DNA from: Steroidobacter gossypii
GTDB lineage: Bacteria; Pseudomonadota; Gammaproteobacteria; Steroidobacterales; Steroidobacteraceae
Reading direction: 5' to 3'
DNA: 64,000 nucleotides
Assembly (NCBI RefSeq): GCF_016801985.1
Contig: NZ_JAEVLS010000004.1
Span: 558,001 to 622,000, forward strand
Part shown: piece after piece, positions 35,447-44,535 of the stretch
How positions within the stretch are numbered: position 1 is the first letter of the stretch
How the letters are laid out: each line of letters opens with the position of its first letter
The notes under the pieces: model-generated
Database searches by the model: none
The model's input: the letters and a program-made list of their open reading frames with translations, nothing else
Told to the model about the DNA's origin: nothing
Made by a program: the position numbers and the translations under genes

Positions 35447-36180
35447 ATCGAATTCAGGAACCCTCCATCCACGGCGATGGCCTGGCCGGTGATGTAAGAG
35501 GCCCGATCGGAGGCCAAAAACGCCGCGAGTGCGGCGAACTCCTCCGGTCGCCCCATGCGGCCGGCCGGAATCTTCGGTCCCATGGTCGCATCGTCCAGGC
35601 CCAGTTCTTTCACTCGATCGGTCGCGGTGTAACCCGGCAGCAGCGCGTTGATGGTGATGCCGTCTTTGGCGATATCGCGACTCAGCGAATTGATCAGCCC
35701 GAGCAATCCGGCACGCAGGCTATTGGAGATCACCAGCCCTGGTTGCGGCTCGCGCGCGGCGATCGACGTGATCGCGAGGATTCGACCCCACTGCTGCTGT
35801 CGCATGTGGGGCAACACAGCCCGCACGCTCTCCACAGTGCTGATCCATAAGTTATCGAAGCCCTTCTGCCAGTCGGCCGACGACATTCGCTCGAACGGAC
35901 CGGCCGGCGGACCACCGGTATTGGTGACCAGAATGTCCACGGGCGCACCTAGCGCTTTGGTCGCCTGTTCGATGAGTGTTCCGCAACTGCCAGGCGAAGC
36001 AACGTCACCGGCGATTCCGATTGCGCCAATCTCGGAGGCGGTCGCAGCGATGCGCGCAGGGTCGCGAGAAACGATGACGACCCGCGCCCCCTCCGCAATT
36101 AGCTCTTGCGCCACCGCTCTGCCGAGTCCTTTGGATGCGCCGAACACCAGCGCGTGACGACCTGCAATTTTCAGATCCAC
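35443..36180 (-). CDS. SDR-family protein lacking the YxxxK catalytic pair
   Basis: A 245-residue short-chain dehydrogenase/reductase fold. The nucleotide-binding GASKGLG (14-20) and the C-terminal SYITGQAIAVDGG are standard. The catalytic Ser139 is present, but the expected Tyr and Lys are Ser152 and Arg156 (ISNSLRAGLLGL). A recognised FabG-like subgroup shares the SNxxRAG pattern, so this looks like a lineage feature rather than decay. The start is GTG 36180 with AGAGGAGAGG upstream. Confidence 0.8.
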   Translation of the reverse strand: MDLKIAGRHALVFGASKGLGRAVAQELIAEGARVVIVSRDPARIAATASEIGAIGIAGDVASPGSCGTLIEQATKALGAPVDILVTNTGGPPAGPFERMSSADWQKGFDNLWISTVESVRAVLPHMRQQQWGRILAITSIAAREPQPGLVISNSLRAGLLGLINSLSRDIAKDGITINALLPGYTATDRVKELGLDDATMGPKIPAGRMGRPEEFAALAAFLASDRASYITGQAIAVDGGFLNSI

Positions 36181-36199
36181 GACCGACCTCTCCTCTGAA

Positions 36200-36520
36200 T
36201 CAGACCCGCGGGTCCGGCGCTGTATGATCGGGCCGGCCTTCCTGAAGAATCATCCGGCAGCGCGTGCTTGCCGCGCGCCGGTACTGCGACAACCTCTGAT
36301 ACTCCGCGTCGTTGTACCAGGCTTCGGCTGCCGTCCGGTCGGGGAACTCCAGAATCACCATCCGATCCTCGAACGTCTCCCCTTCCGCCGTAGTCACCGG
36401 GTCACCCCGTGTCAGAAAGCGGCCGCCGTATTTCTGCAGCGTCTTGGGCGTGTGATCGGAGTATTTCCGAAATGTCTCGGGATCGTGGATCCGCATCGTG
36501 CATATCATGTAGGCCGCCAT
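36200..36520 (-). CDS. DUF1330 small protein
   Basis: A 106-residue dimeric alpha/beta-barrel-type (ferredoxin-like) protein with the DUF1330 pattern: MAAYMICTMRIHDPETFRKYSD, GGRFLTRGD, and VILEFPDRTAAEAWYNDAEY. Function unknown; such proteins often sit in catabolic operons. The gene lies 19 bases before the SDR gene on the same strand, so the two are probably co-transcribed. Confidence 0.85.
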   Translation of the reverse strand: MAAYMICTMRIHDPETFRKYSDHTPKTLQKYGGRFLTRGDPVTTAEGETFEDRMVILEFPDRTAAEAWYNDAEYQRLSQYRRAASTRCRMILQEGRPDHTAPDPRV

Positions 36521-36632
36521 CGCATTCTCCTCGCCGCACTCCAGCGCTGGAGTTTACTGCCACGAGAGGGCGAATTTTTCCCAAAGACCCTGTGTTAGAT
36601 TCGCAGCATCCTTCCCCAGCCCGTGGTGCACA

Positions 36633-37427
36633 GTGCACGGCGACCAGATTCGTTCCAGCGTCGATCGACTCGAAATCCACATCGCCGCTCGCACGGCATT
36701 TCAGCTTTATCGCATCGACGATCGCCCCATCACGCTGGATGAGGCGTACTCGATGCAAGCCGAGATCCTGGCGCGCGCGCTTCGTTCCGGCAGCGACAGC
36801 ATTGCCGGTTACAAGGTGGGCCTGACCACAGCGAAGATGCAGGCCTTCTGCGGCGTGAAAGAGCCGATCGCGGGTCGCATTCTGAAGAGCGGCGTTCGTG
36901 CGAGCGGCGCAACGCTGCGCAAATCGGACTTCCATCGGCTCGGCATCGAAAGCGAACTGGCCTTGCGCGTCGGCAAGCCTGTGCCGGCACTCACCGCGAG
37001 CAACGACGTTGCAGATCTCATCGGCTGCATCGACGCTATCGCCGCCGCGTTCGAAGTGATCGACGATCGCGACGCCGACTACTCGCATCTGGAAGCAAGC
37101 TCCATCGCGGCCGAAAACAGTTGGAACCGGGGCGCCGTACTCGGCGAAGCAATGTCACCCGCCGATTTCGGTGACCTGTGCAACCTGCAAGGCCGGCTCC
37201 TCGTCAACGGCGAGCCCGTAGCCACCGGATCCAGCAGCGACGTGATGAGCGGCCCCTTGTCCGTGCTGGCCTGGGTCGCGCAATTCGCTCGCGCCAATGA
37301 CGAGGAACTGCGTCCCGGCCAATGGATCCTGACCGGCTCCATCATTCCGACCAAATTCGCCGTGGTCGGGGAGACCTATTCATTCGAACTTGGCAGTCTG
37401 CCGCCGGTGACTGTAGAGATCGCCTAG
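36633..37427 (+). CDS. 2-keto-4-pentenoate hydratase-family protein
   Basis: A 264-residue protein of the MhpD/fumarylacetoacetase-C family, which hydrates 2-hydroxydienoates or decarboxylates oxo-acids in meta-cleavage pathways using a divalent metal. Metal-ligand acids lie in GIESELALRVGK and AAFEVIDDR; the substrate-side SIAGYKVGLTTAKMQ and the ending GETYSFELGSLPPVTVE fit the family. The start is uncertain: GTG 36633 is used, without a clear ribosome site. Divergent from the DUF1330 gene. Confidence 0.85.
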   Translation: MHGDQIRSSVDRLEIHIAARTAFQLYRIDDRPITLDEAYSMQAEILARALRSGSDSIAGYKVGLTTAKMQAFCGVKEPIAGRILKSGVRASGATLRKSDFHRLGIESELALRVGKPVPALTASNDVADLIGCIDAIAAAFEVIDDRDADYSHLEASSIAAENSWNRGAVLGEAMSPADFGDLCNLQGRLLVNGEPVATGSSSDVMSGPLSVLAWVAQFARANDEELRPGQWILTGSIIPTKFAVVGETYSFELGSLPPVTVEIA

Positions 37428-37541
37428 TGCCGCAATTGGTGACGGGACGCCTGGGCCAATAATCGCTGTTCTCGCAGCCACTCGACTGCGCTAAGATGCT
37501 TGCGCCTGACTCGGGTTCGAGCCGCCACCAGGCCGCCGGTC

Positions 37542-38918
37542 ATGATTCAGCGGACAATTCGCAGCGTCATGGTTTGTTTGGCGCTTCTCTGCGCGATAGC
37601 GCCGCGCGCCTGGTCGAGCGAAAGTGAACCGATACTCTCCGACCGGCTGGCCGCTTACGTAGCGACACCCGATCCCAGTCTGGAGTGGCGCGAGATGAGC
37701 TCGGGCCGCATCGGCGCGACCGAGTACGTCGAATATCTGATGACCTCGCAGATCTGGCGAGGCATCCCCTGGAAACATCAATTGTTCGTGCTGCGCCCGG
37801 GGAACATGGCCGGCGATTCGCGGCATGCGCTGTTGTTCATTCATGGCGGCCGCTGGAAGCCTGAATACGAAGGCGAGCGCAAGGCGCAGCAACTGCCGAG
37901 AGAAGCGCTCTTGTTCGCGCAACTGGCCGAGTCCATTCGCGCGCCGGTGGCCGTGCTGAGGCAAGTCCCCTTCCAGCCGATCTTCGATCGCAGAGAAGAT
38001 GCGCTGATCGCTTACACCTTCGATCAGTATCTGCAGACCGGCGAAGCCGATTGGCCGTTGCTGCTCCCCATGGTCAAGAGCGCCACGCGCGCCATGGACG
38101 CCGTGCAGGACATCGTACGCAAGCGATGGGCCGCGTCGCCCGAGTCGTTCACCGTGTCCGGCGCTTCAAAGCGCGGCTGGACCGCATGGCTCACGGCCGC
38201 GATCGATCAACGCGTGATGGCGGTGGCGCCCATGGTGATCGACGTATTGAACATTCCGGCGCAGATGGATCACCAGCGCGCGACCTGGGGAGAATTCTCC
38301 GAGGAGATCGCAGATTACTCTTCGCTGGATCTGCAAAGCCGATTGAAAACACCGCGCGGCGAAGCGCTGTTGTCCATGGTCGATCCTTTCAGCTATCGCG
38401 AGCGGCTCACGCAGCCCAAACTGATTCTGCTGAGCACGAACGATCGTTACTGGCCGCTGGACGCGCTGAAATTCTACTGGCCCGGGTTGCCCAATCCCAA
38501 ACACGTGATGTACGTGCCCAATCAAGGTCACGGGCTGCAAGACGCCGATCGCGTTATCGGCGGCTTGAGCGCGGTCCATCGCTACGCCGCGGCCGGCAAA
38601 CCATTGCCGCGCACTGAATGGGCGTTTGCATCGAAAAAGAACTCGGTCACCATCCAGCTCAAACCCGACCGTCCCGCCCAGAACGTGCTCGTCTGGAGCG
38701 CCTATAGCTCCACCCGCGACTTCCGCGAAGCTCGTTGGGCAGCCCGCAAGTGCTCGAGATCGAACGACGGATATGTTTGCTCGGTGGAGCGCCGCGAACA
38801 GGGCTACACTGCCGCGTTCGGGGAAACCTCTTTCCGCGATGATGGCAATCCCAATTTCTCGACCACCACGACGGTGTGCATCGCCGGTCCGAAAGGCGCC
38901 GAACCCGTAGAGTGCTGA
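37542..38918 (+). CDS. Exported PhoPQ-activated pathogenicity-related (PqaA) family hydrolase
   Basis: A 458-residue protein with a signal peptide (1-25) and an alpha/beta-hydrolase fold. The motif GASKRGWTAW (about 195-205) contains the serine nucleophile typical of PhoPQ-related proteins; ILLSTNDRYWPLDALKFYW (Asp) and VPNQGHGL (His) complete a likely triad. The physiological substrate is unknown. ATG 37542 is chosen over TTG 37500 because it places the signal peptide first; no strong ribosome site is seen. Confidence 0.8.
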   Translation: MIQRTIRSVMVCLALLCAIAPRAWSSESEPILSDRLAAYVATPDPSLEWREMSSGRIGATEYVEYLMTSQIWRGIPWKHQLFVLRPGNMAGDSRHALLFIHGGRWKPEYEGERKAQQLPREALLFAQLAESIRAPVAVLRQVPFQPIFDRREDALIAYTFDQYLQTGEADWPLLLPMVKSATRAMDAVQDIVRKRWAASPESFTVSGASKRGWTAWLTAAIDQRVMAVAPMVIDVLNIPAQMDHQRATWGEFSEEIADYSSLDLQSRLKTPRGEALLSMVDPFSYRERLTQPKLILLSTNDRYWPLDALKFYWPGLPNPKHVMYVPNQGHGLQDADRVIGGLSAVHRYAAAGKPLPRTEWAFASKKNSVTIQLKPDRPAQNVLVWSAYSSTRDFREARWAARKCSRSNDGYVCSVERREQGYTAAFGETSFRDDGNPNFSTTTTVCIAGPKGAEPVEC

Positions 38919-38938
38919 GAATCCAGCAGAGTGACTCA

Positions 38939-40096
38939 ATGACGCAGACCCAAGCCGGGGCGCCCGAGCAACGTGCAGCGTTCGAGATCCCTGACCACAT
39001 CACCTATTTGAATTGCGCCAGTCTGTGCCCGCGCCTCAAGGCCGTCACCGCCGCCGGCCAAGCCTCGCTGGTGCGCATGGGGACGCCGTGGAAAGTCGAC
39101 AATTCGGATTGGTTCGGCGGGTCGGAGCAACTTCGCAGCGCGTTCGGCCGAATCATCAATGCGCCCGCGTCGAGTATCGCGCTGGTGCCGGCGGTGAGTT
39201 ATGGAATCGCGGTGGCGGCGCTCAATGTACCAGTGAAAGACGGCGACAATATCGTGGTCGTCGATCAGGAATATCCATCCAATTTCTACAGCTGGCGACG
39301 CTTGGCGCGCCAACGCGGCGCTGAGCTGCGAGTGGTGCTCCCGCCTCCCGGCGGCACCATCACCGACGCCATCATCTCTCTCATCGATCGGCGCACGGCC
39401 GTGGTCGCCACTCAGAACTGCCATTGGACCGATGGCACATTCGTCGACTTGCGTCGCGTTGGCGCCGCTGCCCGAGCGAACGACGCCGCATTGGTCGTCG
39501 ACGCGAGCCAATCGCTAGGCGCGTACCCATTCGATGTGCAGGAGATTCAGCCCGACTTCCTCGTCACGGTCGGTTACAAATGGTTGCTCGGCCCTTACGC
39601 GCTCGGCTACATGTATGTCGCCGAACGCTGGCACTCGCAAGGCGTGCCGCTGGAAGAATCGTGGCTGCATCGGGAAGGCAGCGAAAGTTTCGTTGGGCTG
39701 GTCAGCTACACCGAAGCATACAAAGCCGGCGCCGCTCGCTTCAGTCAGGGCGAGGCGGCGCAGTTGTATCTATCTGCGATGGCGCTTGCCGCGCTAGAAC
39801 AAATCCAACAATGGACGCCATCGCGCATACAGCAACAGCTCGGCGAGTGGACCACCGAGCTCGCCGCCCGCGCCAAGCCGCTGGGCCTCACCTGCGTTGA
39901 TGCCTCGAATCGCATGGGCCACCTGATCGGACTCAGAGCGAAGAATGGTCTGCCCGAGAATCTCGTCACGCAACTGGCGGATCGCGACATTTACGTCGCG
40001 GCCCGCGGCAGCAGCATTCGTGTCGCCCCGCACTTGCACAGCACCGCCAGTGACATGGATCGCCTGGTGACGGCGCTGGGCGAGATCCTGCGATAA
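38939..40096 (+). CDS. Class V aminotransferase-fold PLP enzyme
   Basis: A 385-residue PLP enzyme of the cysteine-desulfurase/isopenicillin-epimerase type. The Schiff-base Lys is K214 (TVGYKWLLGPY), the cofactor Asp is D188 (LVVDASQSLGAYP), and CHWTDG (161-166) takes the place of the usual His-containing motif. A catalytic Cys loop for desulfurase activity is not obvious, so an epimerase, lyase or aminotransferase is equally possible. The gene begins 20 bases after the PqaA-family gene and is probably in its operon. Confidence 0.8.
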   Translation: MTQTQAGAPEQRAAFEIPDHITYLNCASLCPRLKAVTAAGQASLVRMGTPWKVDNSDWFGGSEQLRSAFGRIINAPASSIALVPAVSYGIAVAALNVPVKDGDNIVVVDQEYPSNFYSWRRLARQRGAELRVVLPPPGGTITDAIISLIDRRTAVVATQNCHWTDGTFVDLRRVGAAARANDAALVVDASQSLGAYPFDVQEIQPDFLVTVGYKWLLGPYALGYMYVAERWHSQGVPLEESWLHREGSESFVGLVSYTEAYKAGAARFSQGEAAQLYLSAMALAALEQIQQWTPSRIQQQLGEWTTELAARAKPLGLTCVDASNRMGHLIGLRAKNGLPENLVTQLADRDIYVAARGSSIRVAPHLHSTASDMDRLVTALGEILR

Positions 40097-40115
40097 GTCC
40101 GCGCGAAGAGCGACG

Positions 40116-41459
40116 TTACTTAAACAGTACCAGCTCTTCCGCCATTGTCGGATGAATCGCGACCACTTCGTCCAGCTGCGACTTGCGGAGCCCGGCCTTC
40201 ACCGCCACCGCAAGCACCTGGAGGATCTCCGGCGCGTCCGGGCCGATCATGTGCGCGCCGACGATCCGCTCGCTGGCGGCGTCCACGACGATCTTATATA
40301 GAGCGCGCTCATTGCGTGCGGCGAGCACGTTCTTCATCGGGCGGAAGTCCGCGGTGAAGACCTTGACCGCGCCATACTTGTTACGAGCATCGCCTTCGGT
40401 GAGCCCTACGCCCGCGAGCGGCGGATGACTGAACACCGCGGAAGGAATGCAGTCGTAGTCCACCTTGGTGGGCTTCTTGCCGAAGACCGTATCCGCGAAC
40501 GCCTGCCCTTCACGGATCGCGACCGGCGTGAGCTGCACGCGATTGGTGACATCGCCAACGGCGTAGATGGACGGGCACGTCGAGCGGCTTTCGTCATCGA
40601 CGCGAACCGCACCGTTTTCGTCGGTCTCCACGCCCGCGCTTTCGAGCCCCAGCCCTTCGGTGTTCGGCACCCGTCCGGTGGCGAACATCAACGCGTCGCA
40701 CTCGACGGCACCGCTCGGCATGTGCACGGTGAGTGCGCCGTTCGGCTCTTTCACGACTCTTTCGATAGGCGAATTGAACAGGAACTGGATGCCTTTGATC
40801 ATCGAGATCTGCAGCAGCCGATCGCGAATCTGCGCATCGTAACCACGCAAGATCACGTCCGAACGGTTGACGAGCGTGACCTTGACCCCGAGCTCGTTGA
40901 ACACGCCTGCGAACTCGTTGGCGATATAGCCGCCGCCGGCGATCAGCATGCGCCGTGGCAGCTGTTCCAAATGAAACGCGTCGTTGGAAGTGATGCCGTA
41001 CTCGCACCCCGGAGCCTCGGGCACATGCGGCCGCGCACCGGTGGCGATCAGGATGACATCCGAGGTGATTTGGCGATCGCCGACGCGAACGCTATGGGCT
41101 CCAGTGATGACCGCGCGCTGGTTGAAAACTTTCACCTTGTGATTGTCCAGCGTCTGGTTGTACAGCCCGCTCAGCCGCGTCACCTCGGAAAGCACGTTGT
41201 CACGTAGCGTGGGCCAGTCGAACTTCGCGTCCTGCACGTGCCAGCCGAAACGACGTGCGTCTTCGAGGTCTTCGGCGAAGTGCGCGCCATACACGAGCAG
41301 CTTCTTCGGCACGCATCCGCGGATCACGCAGGTGCCGCCGATGCGATATTCCTCGGCGATTGCAACTTTGGCGCCGTGTGCGGCAGCTACGCGCGCCGCG
41401 CGAACGCCACCCGAACCGGCGCCGATGACAAAGAGGTCGTAGTCTCGCTGGCTGGCCAT
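40116..41459 (-). CDS. gor: Glutathione-disulfide reductase
   Basis: A 447-residue flavoprotein that reduces GSSG with NADPH in the cytoplasm. FAD site GAGSGG at 13-18, redox disulfide Cys44-Cys49 (GGTCVIRGCVPKK), NADPH-site GGGYIANEFAG, the second FAD motif YAVGDVTNRVQLTPVA, and the C-terminal catalytic AIHPTMAEELV. ATG 41459 is used; an in-frame TTG lies two codons earlier. It ends 19 bases from the convergent aminotransferase-fold gene. Confidence 0.95.
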   Translation of the reverse strand: MASQRDYDLFVIGAGSGGVRAARVAAAHGAKVAIAEEYRIGGTCVIRGCVPKKLLVYGAHFAEDLEDARRFGWHVQDAKFDWPTLRDNVLSEVTRLSGLYNQTLDNHKVKVFNQRAVITGAHSVRVGDRQITSDVILIATGARPHVPEAPGCEYGITSNDAFHLEQLPRRMLIAGGGYIANEFAGVFNELGVKVTLVNRSDVILRGYDAQIRDRLLQISMIKGIQFLFNSPIERVVKEPNGALTVHMPSGAVECDALMFATGRVPNTEGLGLESAGVETDENGAVRVDDESRSTCPSIYAVGDVTNRVQLTPVAIREGQAFADTVFGKKPTKVDYDCIPSAVFSHPPLAGVGLTEGDARNKYGAVKVFTADFRPMKNVLAARNERALYKIVVDAASERIVGAHMIGPDAPEILQVLAVAVKAGLRKSQLDEVVAIHPTMAEELVLFK

Positions 41460-41505
41460 GAGCAAAAAAGTCGATGCGGGACAGGTCCCGAAGGCCGCGA
41501 GTCTA

Positions 41506-41760
41506 CTACGAACGCGAGCCCAACTTGCGCGTCACCACGATATCGACCGAGCTCGTCACCGGGTCGAACATGATGTGCGCCTCGCCGCGCTCCAGCTGAT
41601 GGAGGACGTGCGTGCGCTTTTCTTCGAGCGTGAACTCGCGCTCGCCATACTCCGTCCCCTCCCTGAGCACGAACGCTTCAATGACACCACGCAGCGCCTC
41701 CGCAGACAACTCGGTATGCGGTACCGGAACGGGGGTTTGATCTTCTTCCTCGGGATACAT
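41506..41760 (-). CDS. YheU (UPF0270) family protein
   Basis: An 84-residue protein. The core ELSAEALRGVIEAFVLREGTEYGE and LEEKRTHVLHQLERGEAHIMFDPV match the E. coli YheU pattern, with a short acidic N-terminal extension (YPEEEDQTP). Function unknown; mostly gammaproteobacterial. It lies upstream of gor on the same strand, 46 bases away. Confidence 0.85.
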   Translation of the reverse strand: MYPEEEDQTPVPVPHTELSAEALRGVIEAFVLREGTEYGEREFTLEEKRTHVLHQLERGEAHIMFDPVTSSVDIVVTRKLGSRS

Positions 41761-41881
41761 CGGCAAGCTCGGGGACGGGCGGTGTCAGGTCGCTTCCGAG
41801 CGCATTGTATATTGATTCGAGAGATCTCTGCGCGGCGCGCCCAGCCTTCCATGCGAGGTCAATGGCTGCTACCGTCGCGCC

Positions 41882-42532
41882 ATGACTGCTCATCTCAAAA
41901 TCGACTTCGTGTCCGACGTGTCCTGCCCCTGGTGCGTGATCGGCCTCAAATCCCTGGAGCAGGCGCTCGAGCGCGCCTCCGACGCCACCACGGCGGAGAT
42001 CCATTTCCAACCTTTCGAGCTCAATCCGCAAATGGGCCCCGAGGGACAGGATCTGGCCGAGCACATCGCCGAGAAATACGGTTCGACGCCCGAGGACATG
42101 CAGCGCAATCGCGAAGGCATTCGCGACCGGGGCGCGGCGCTCGGCTTCACCTTCAACATGGAAAAGCGCTCGCGCATCTACAACACTTTCGACGCGCATC
42201 GGCTGCTGCACTGGGCGGAATCGGAAGGTCGCCAGCTCCAGTTGAAACAAGCCTTGTTCTCCGCCTATTTCACCGACGGTCGCGACCCGAGCGATCGCGA
42301 GGTGCTGATCGACGTCGCTCGCCAGGTTGGCCTGGACCCCGACGGCGCGCGCCAGGTGCTGGAATCCGGCCAATTTACCGACGAGGTCCGGCAGATCGAG
42401 CAGCGCTATGGCCAGCTCGGCATTCGGGCCGTGCCTTCGGTGATCGTCAACGACAAGTATCTGATCCAGGGCGGCCAGCCCGTGGAAGTATTCGAGCAGG
42501 CCCTGCGCAAAATCGCGGCCGAACCTAAATGA
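41882..42532 (+). CDS. FrnE-like DsbA-family oxidoreductase
   Basis: A 216-residue thioredoxin-fold protein without a signal peptide, so cytoplasmic. The redox motif is CPWC (15-18, in SDVSCPWCVIG), and FQPFELNPQMGPEG and GIRAVPSVIVNDKYLIQGGQP (cis-Pro loop) are characteristic of FrnE/2-hydroxychromene-2-carboxylate isomerase-like proteins. Likely a disulfide reductase or isomerase acting on small molecules or proteins. Divergent from yheU. Confidence 0.9.
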   Translation: MTAHLKIDFVSDVSCPWCVIGLKSLEQALERASDATTAEIHFQPFELNPQMGPEGQDLAEHIAEKYGSTPEDMQRNREGIRDRGAALGFTFNMEKRSRIYNTFDAHRLLHWAESEGRQLQLKQALFSAYFTDGRDPSDREVLIDVARQVGLDPDGARQVLESGQFTDEVRQIEQRYGQLGIRAVPSVIVNDKYLIQGGQPVEVFEQALRKIAAEPK

Positions 42533-42706
42533 CAGCTGAATGATCCGGTCGTCGATCTGAGCGGAAGGACTCCGCGTGCGCACCGGACTACACCGTGGCC
42601 CGGGTGGGACGGTGTGCGGGCCGCGGATACGGCTCGACGTTGCGCTCGCACCGGCCTAGACTGAATGCCACTGCCGTCGATGGCATGCAGCGGGGGCTGG
42701 GGATCC

Positions 42707-43546
42707 ATGACCGCTTCGCCGTTATCCAAGATCAATGCAGCCTGGAACAGCTGCTGCACGGGATTGGCTTTGACTCTACTTGCGGCCAGCGGCGCGGCGC
42801 TCGGCGCCGAAGCTGGAGCGAACGAGCCAATCACCGCCGTCTACAAAGCGCACGAGTTTTCATTCCAGTATCGCGGCACCAGCCGGCTCTATACATGTCC
42901 CGAGCTGGAGCAGCGGGTCGCGCTGATCTTGATCGGCGTGGGCGCGCGAGACGACGTCAAAGTCAACGCGCGCAGCTGTAACTTCAGCTTCATGCCCGAA
43001 GAAGAGCTGTCCATCGATCCCACCTTCGGCCGCGACCGCTTCGACCAGTCTGATCGATGGGGCAGTTCCTCACGCATGCGCCAACCGAATCGAGGGCGCG
43101 AGCAATCGACCAGCATCCACATCCAGGCGATGTTTCCCGTCGAGGTGACACCGAAGGTGCTGGAGGAGCTGGACAAGGACAAGTCACGTCGCGAGCTGGT
43201 GTCACGCGTCACCGGCAATGCGGCCGCCGCCTTCAACGATCCCATCCTGTTCGAAGCACAGCGACAGGAAGTGACGTTGTCACATCGTTCGATACGGCTG
43301 CAGGGCGAAGATTGCGACCTGCTCGAACAGATGAGTCAGCAGGTGTTCCGCCGGCTCAACGTAAAAGTGGTGCGTAGAAGCTTCAATTGCAACGGCGGCG
43401 CTTCGCGCATCCCGCCGCAGATCACCGTCGAGTCCTTGCTGCCTACCGGCAAGTTGAAACCGATGCCGGATCCCGAGAAGAAAAACGAAAGCGCGCCCGA
43501 GCCCGAAGAATCGTCAGCGCAACCCGCCGAGCCGGCGCCTCAATAA
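42707..43546 (+). CDS. Exported protein of unknown function with an internal repeat
   Basis: A 279-residue protein not recognised by family. Signal peptide at about 10-34 (LALTLLAASGAALGAEA). Two related units of about 40 residues, each with a pair of cysteines, are visible: one from HEFSFQYRGTSRLYTC to NARSCNF, the other from VTLSHRSIRLQGEDC to RRSFNCN. A helical segment separates them, and the tail is Pro/Glu/Ala-rich and disordered. The paired cysteines suggest one disulfide per unit in the periplasm. ATG 42707 is preferred to 42665 because it starts the signal peptide. Confidence 0.65.
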   Translation: MTASPLSKINAAWNSCCTGLALTLLAASGAALGAEAGANEPITAVYKAHEFSFQYRGTSRLYTCPELEQRVALILIGVGARDDVKVNARSCNFSFMPEEELSIDPTFGRDRFDQSDRWGSSSRMRQPNRGREQSTSIHIQAMFPVEVTPKVLEELDKDKSRRELVSRVTGNAAAAFNDPILFEAQRQEVTLSHRSIRLQGEDCDLLEQMSQQVFRRLNVKVVRRSFNCNGGASRIPPQITVESLLPTGKLKPMPDPEKKNESAPEPEESSAQPAEPAPQ

Positions 43547-43698
43547 TCATCAGGGCGCCGCCCGAGTCGGCTAGCACTGACACCTGGCTTGGACATTGGT
43601 TTCGCTGCGCTCCAACGGACGAGCCAACAAGACACCGCCAGTATCCGCCGCCACATCGCATCCTGGTTCTCATAGCGCACGGATGCGTCCAGCGCCCT

Positions 43699-44535
43699 CT
43701 AGCCCCGACCAGACAAGTTGGAGATAGGTTGTGAACGCAAGAATTGGCTCAGCAACCTTGCGTAAAGACTGGGCTCGTCGAGCGCGGCCAGATGCCCAGC
43801 GCCGGCAACGATTCTCAAGTACGCATTGGGCAGAGCCTCGACCATCCGTTGCGCGATGGTTCGCCGCCTCTGCGTGTCGAATTCGCCGCTCAGAACGAGC
43901 GTGCATACATCGATACAATGTAAATCTCGCATTGTGAGCGGGGCGGCCGATCGCGGACGCTCGTCCAGCAACAGATCCTGCGCCGGGTATCGAGCGGCAA
44001 TTTCCTGCAGCAGCAGGCGCGCGCCCAGCGCTGTTGTATAAAGGCGCATGAAGGGATGTTGAGACCAGCTGCGTCGGAACGCTTCGATGCCTTCGCTCCG
44101 GAGCAGCGCCCGATAGTCATCGATGGGAACTTCCTGAATGTCCGGCGTCAGTGACAATCCATCTGGGGGCGGGCCATCGAGCACCAGGCACGCGACGCGC
44201 TGGGGGTACTTCAACGCGCAACGTAGTGCGACCCGTGCGCCCTGTGACATGCCGACGATCGCAGCCTGTGAAATAGCGAGGTAATCCAGCAACCGGGCGA
44301 CGTCCTCCACGTCCCGCTCGATATCCGGCCTGCCCGAGGAAAGCCCGAAACCGCGCCGATCGAATGCAATCACTTGAAACGAGGATGCAAGTAAATGCAG
44401 CTGCGGCTGCCACATATCGAGATCGAGCGCCCAGCCGTGGATGAACACCACGGCAGCGCCTGACCCTGAGCTACGTACGCGGAGCGTTGCTCCTTCGACC
44501 TCGATGAAACGTTCGTCGCTCAGCGCCGCCCCCAC
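43699..44535 (-). CDS. Alpha/beta hydrolase
   Basis: A 278-residue alpha/beta hydrolase with oxyanion motif HGWALD, nucleophile elbow GMSQGA, acid in GEFDTQRR and His in GAGHLAALDEP. It has a cap region rich in Arg (about 130-190). Relatives include C-C bond hydrolases of meta-cleavage routes, enol-lactonases and esterases. It overlaps the MetE-like gene by 16 bases and is the last gene of the six-gene minus-strand operon. Confidence 0.85.
   Translation of the reverse strand: MGAALSDERFIEVEGATLRVRSSGSGAAVVFIHGWALDLDMWQPQLHLLASSFQVIAFDRRGFGLSSGRPDIERDVEDVARLLDYLAISQAAIVGMSQGARVALRCALKYPQRVACLVLDGPPPDGLSLTPDIQEVPIDDYRALLRSEGIEAFRRSWSQHPFMRLYTTALGARLLLQEIAARYPAQDLLLDERPRSAAPLTMRDLHCIDVCTLVLSGEFDTQRRRTIAQRMVEALPNAYLRIVAGAGHLAALDEPSLYARLLSQFLRSQPISNLSGRG

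Noticed and set aside
42590-42615. Inverted repeat ACACCGT/ACGGTGT with a 12-base loop
   Set aside because: Short arms and long loop in a GC-rich region; no T-run and no clear role after the DsbA-family gene.
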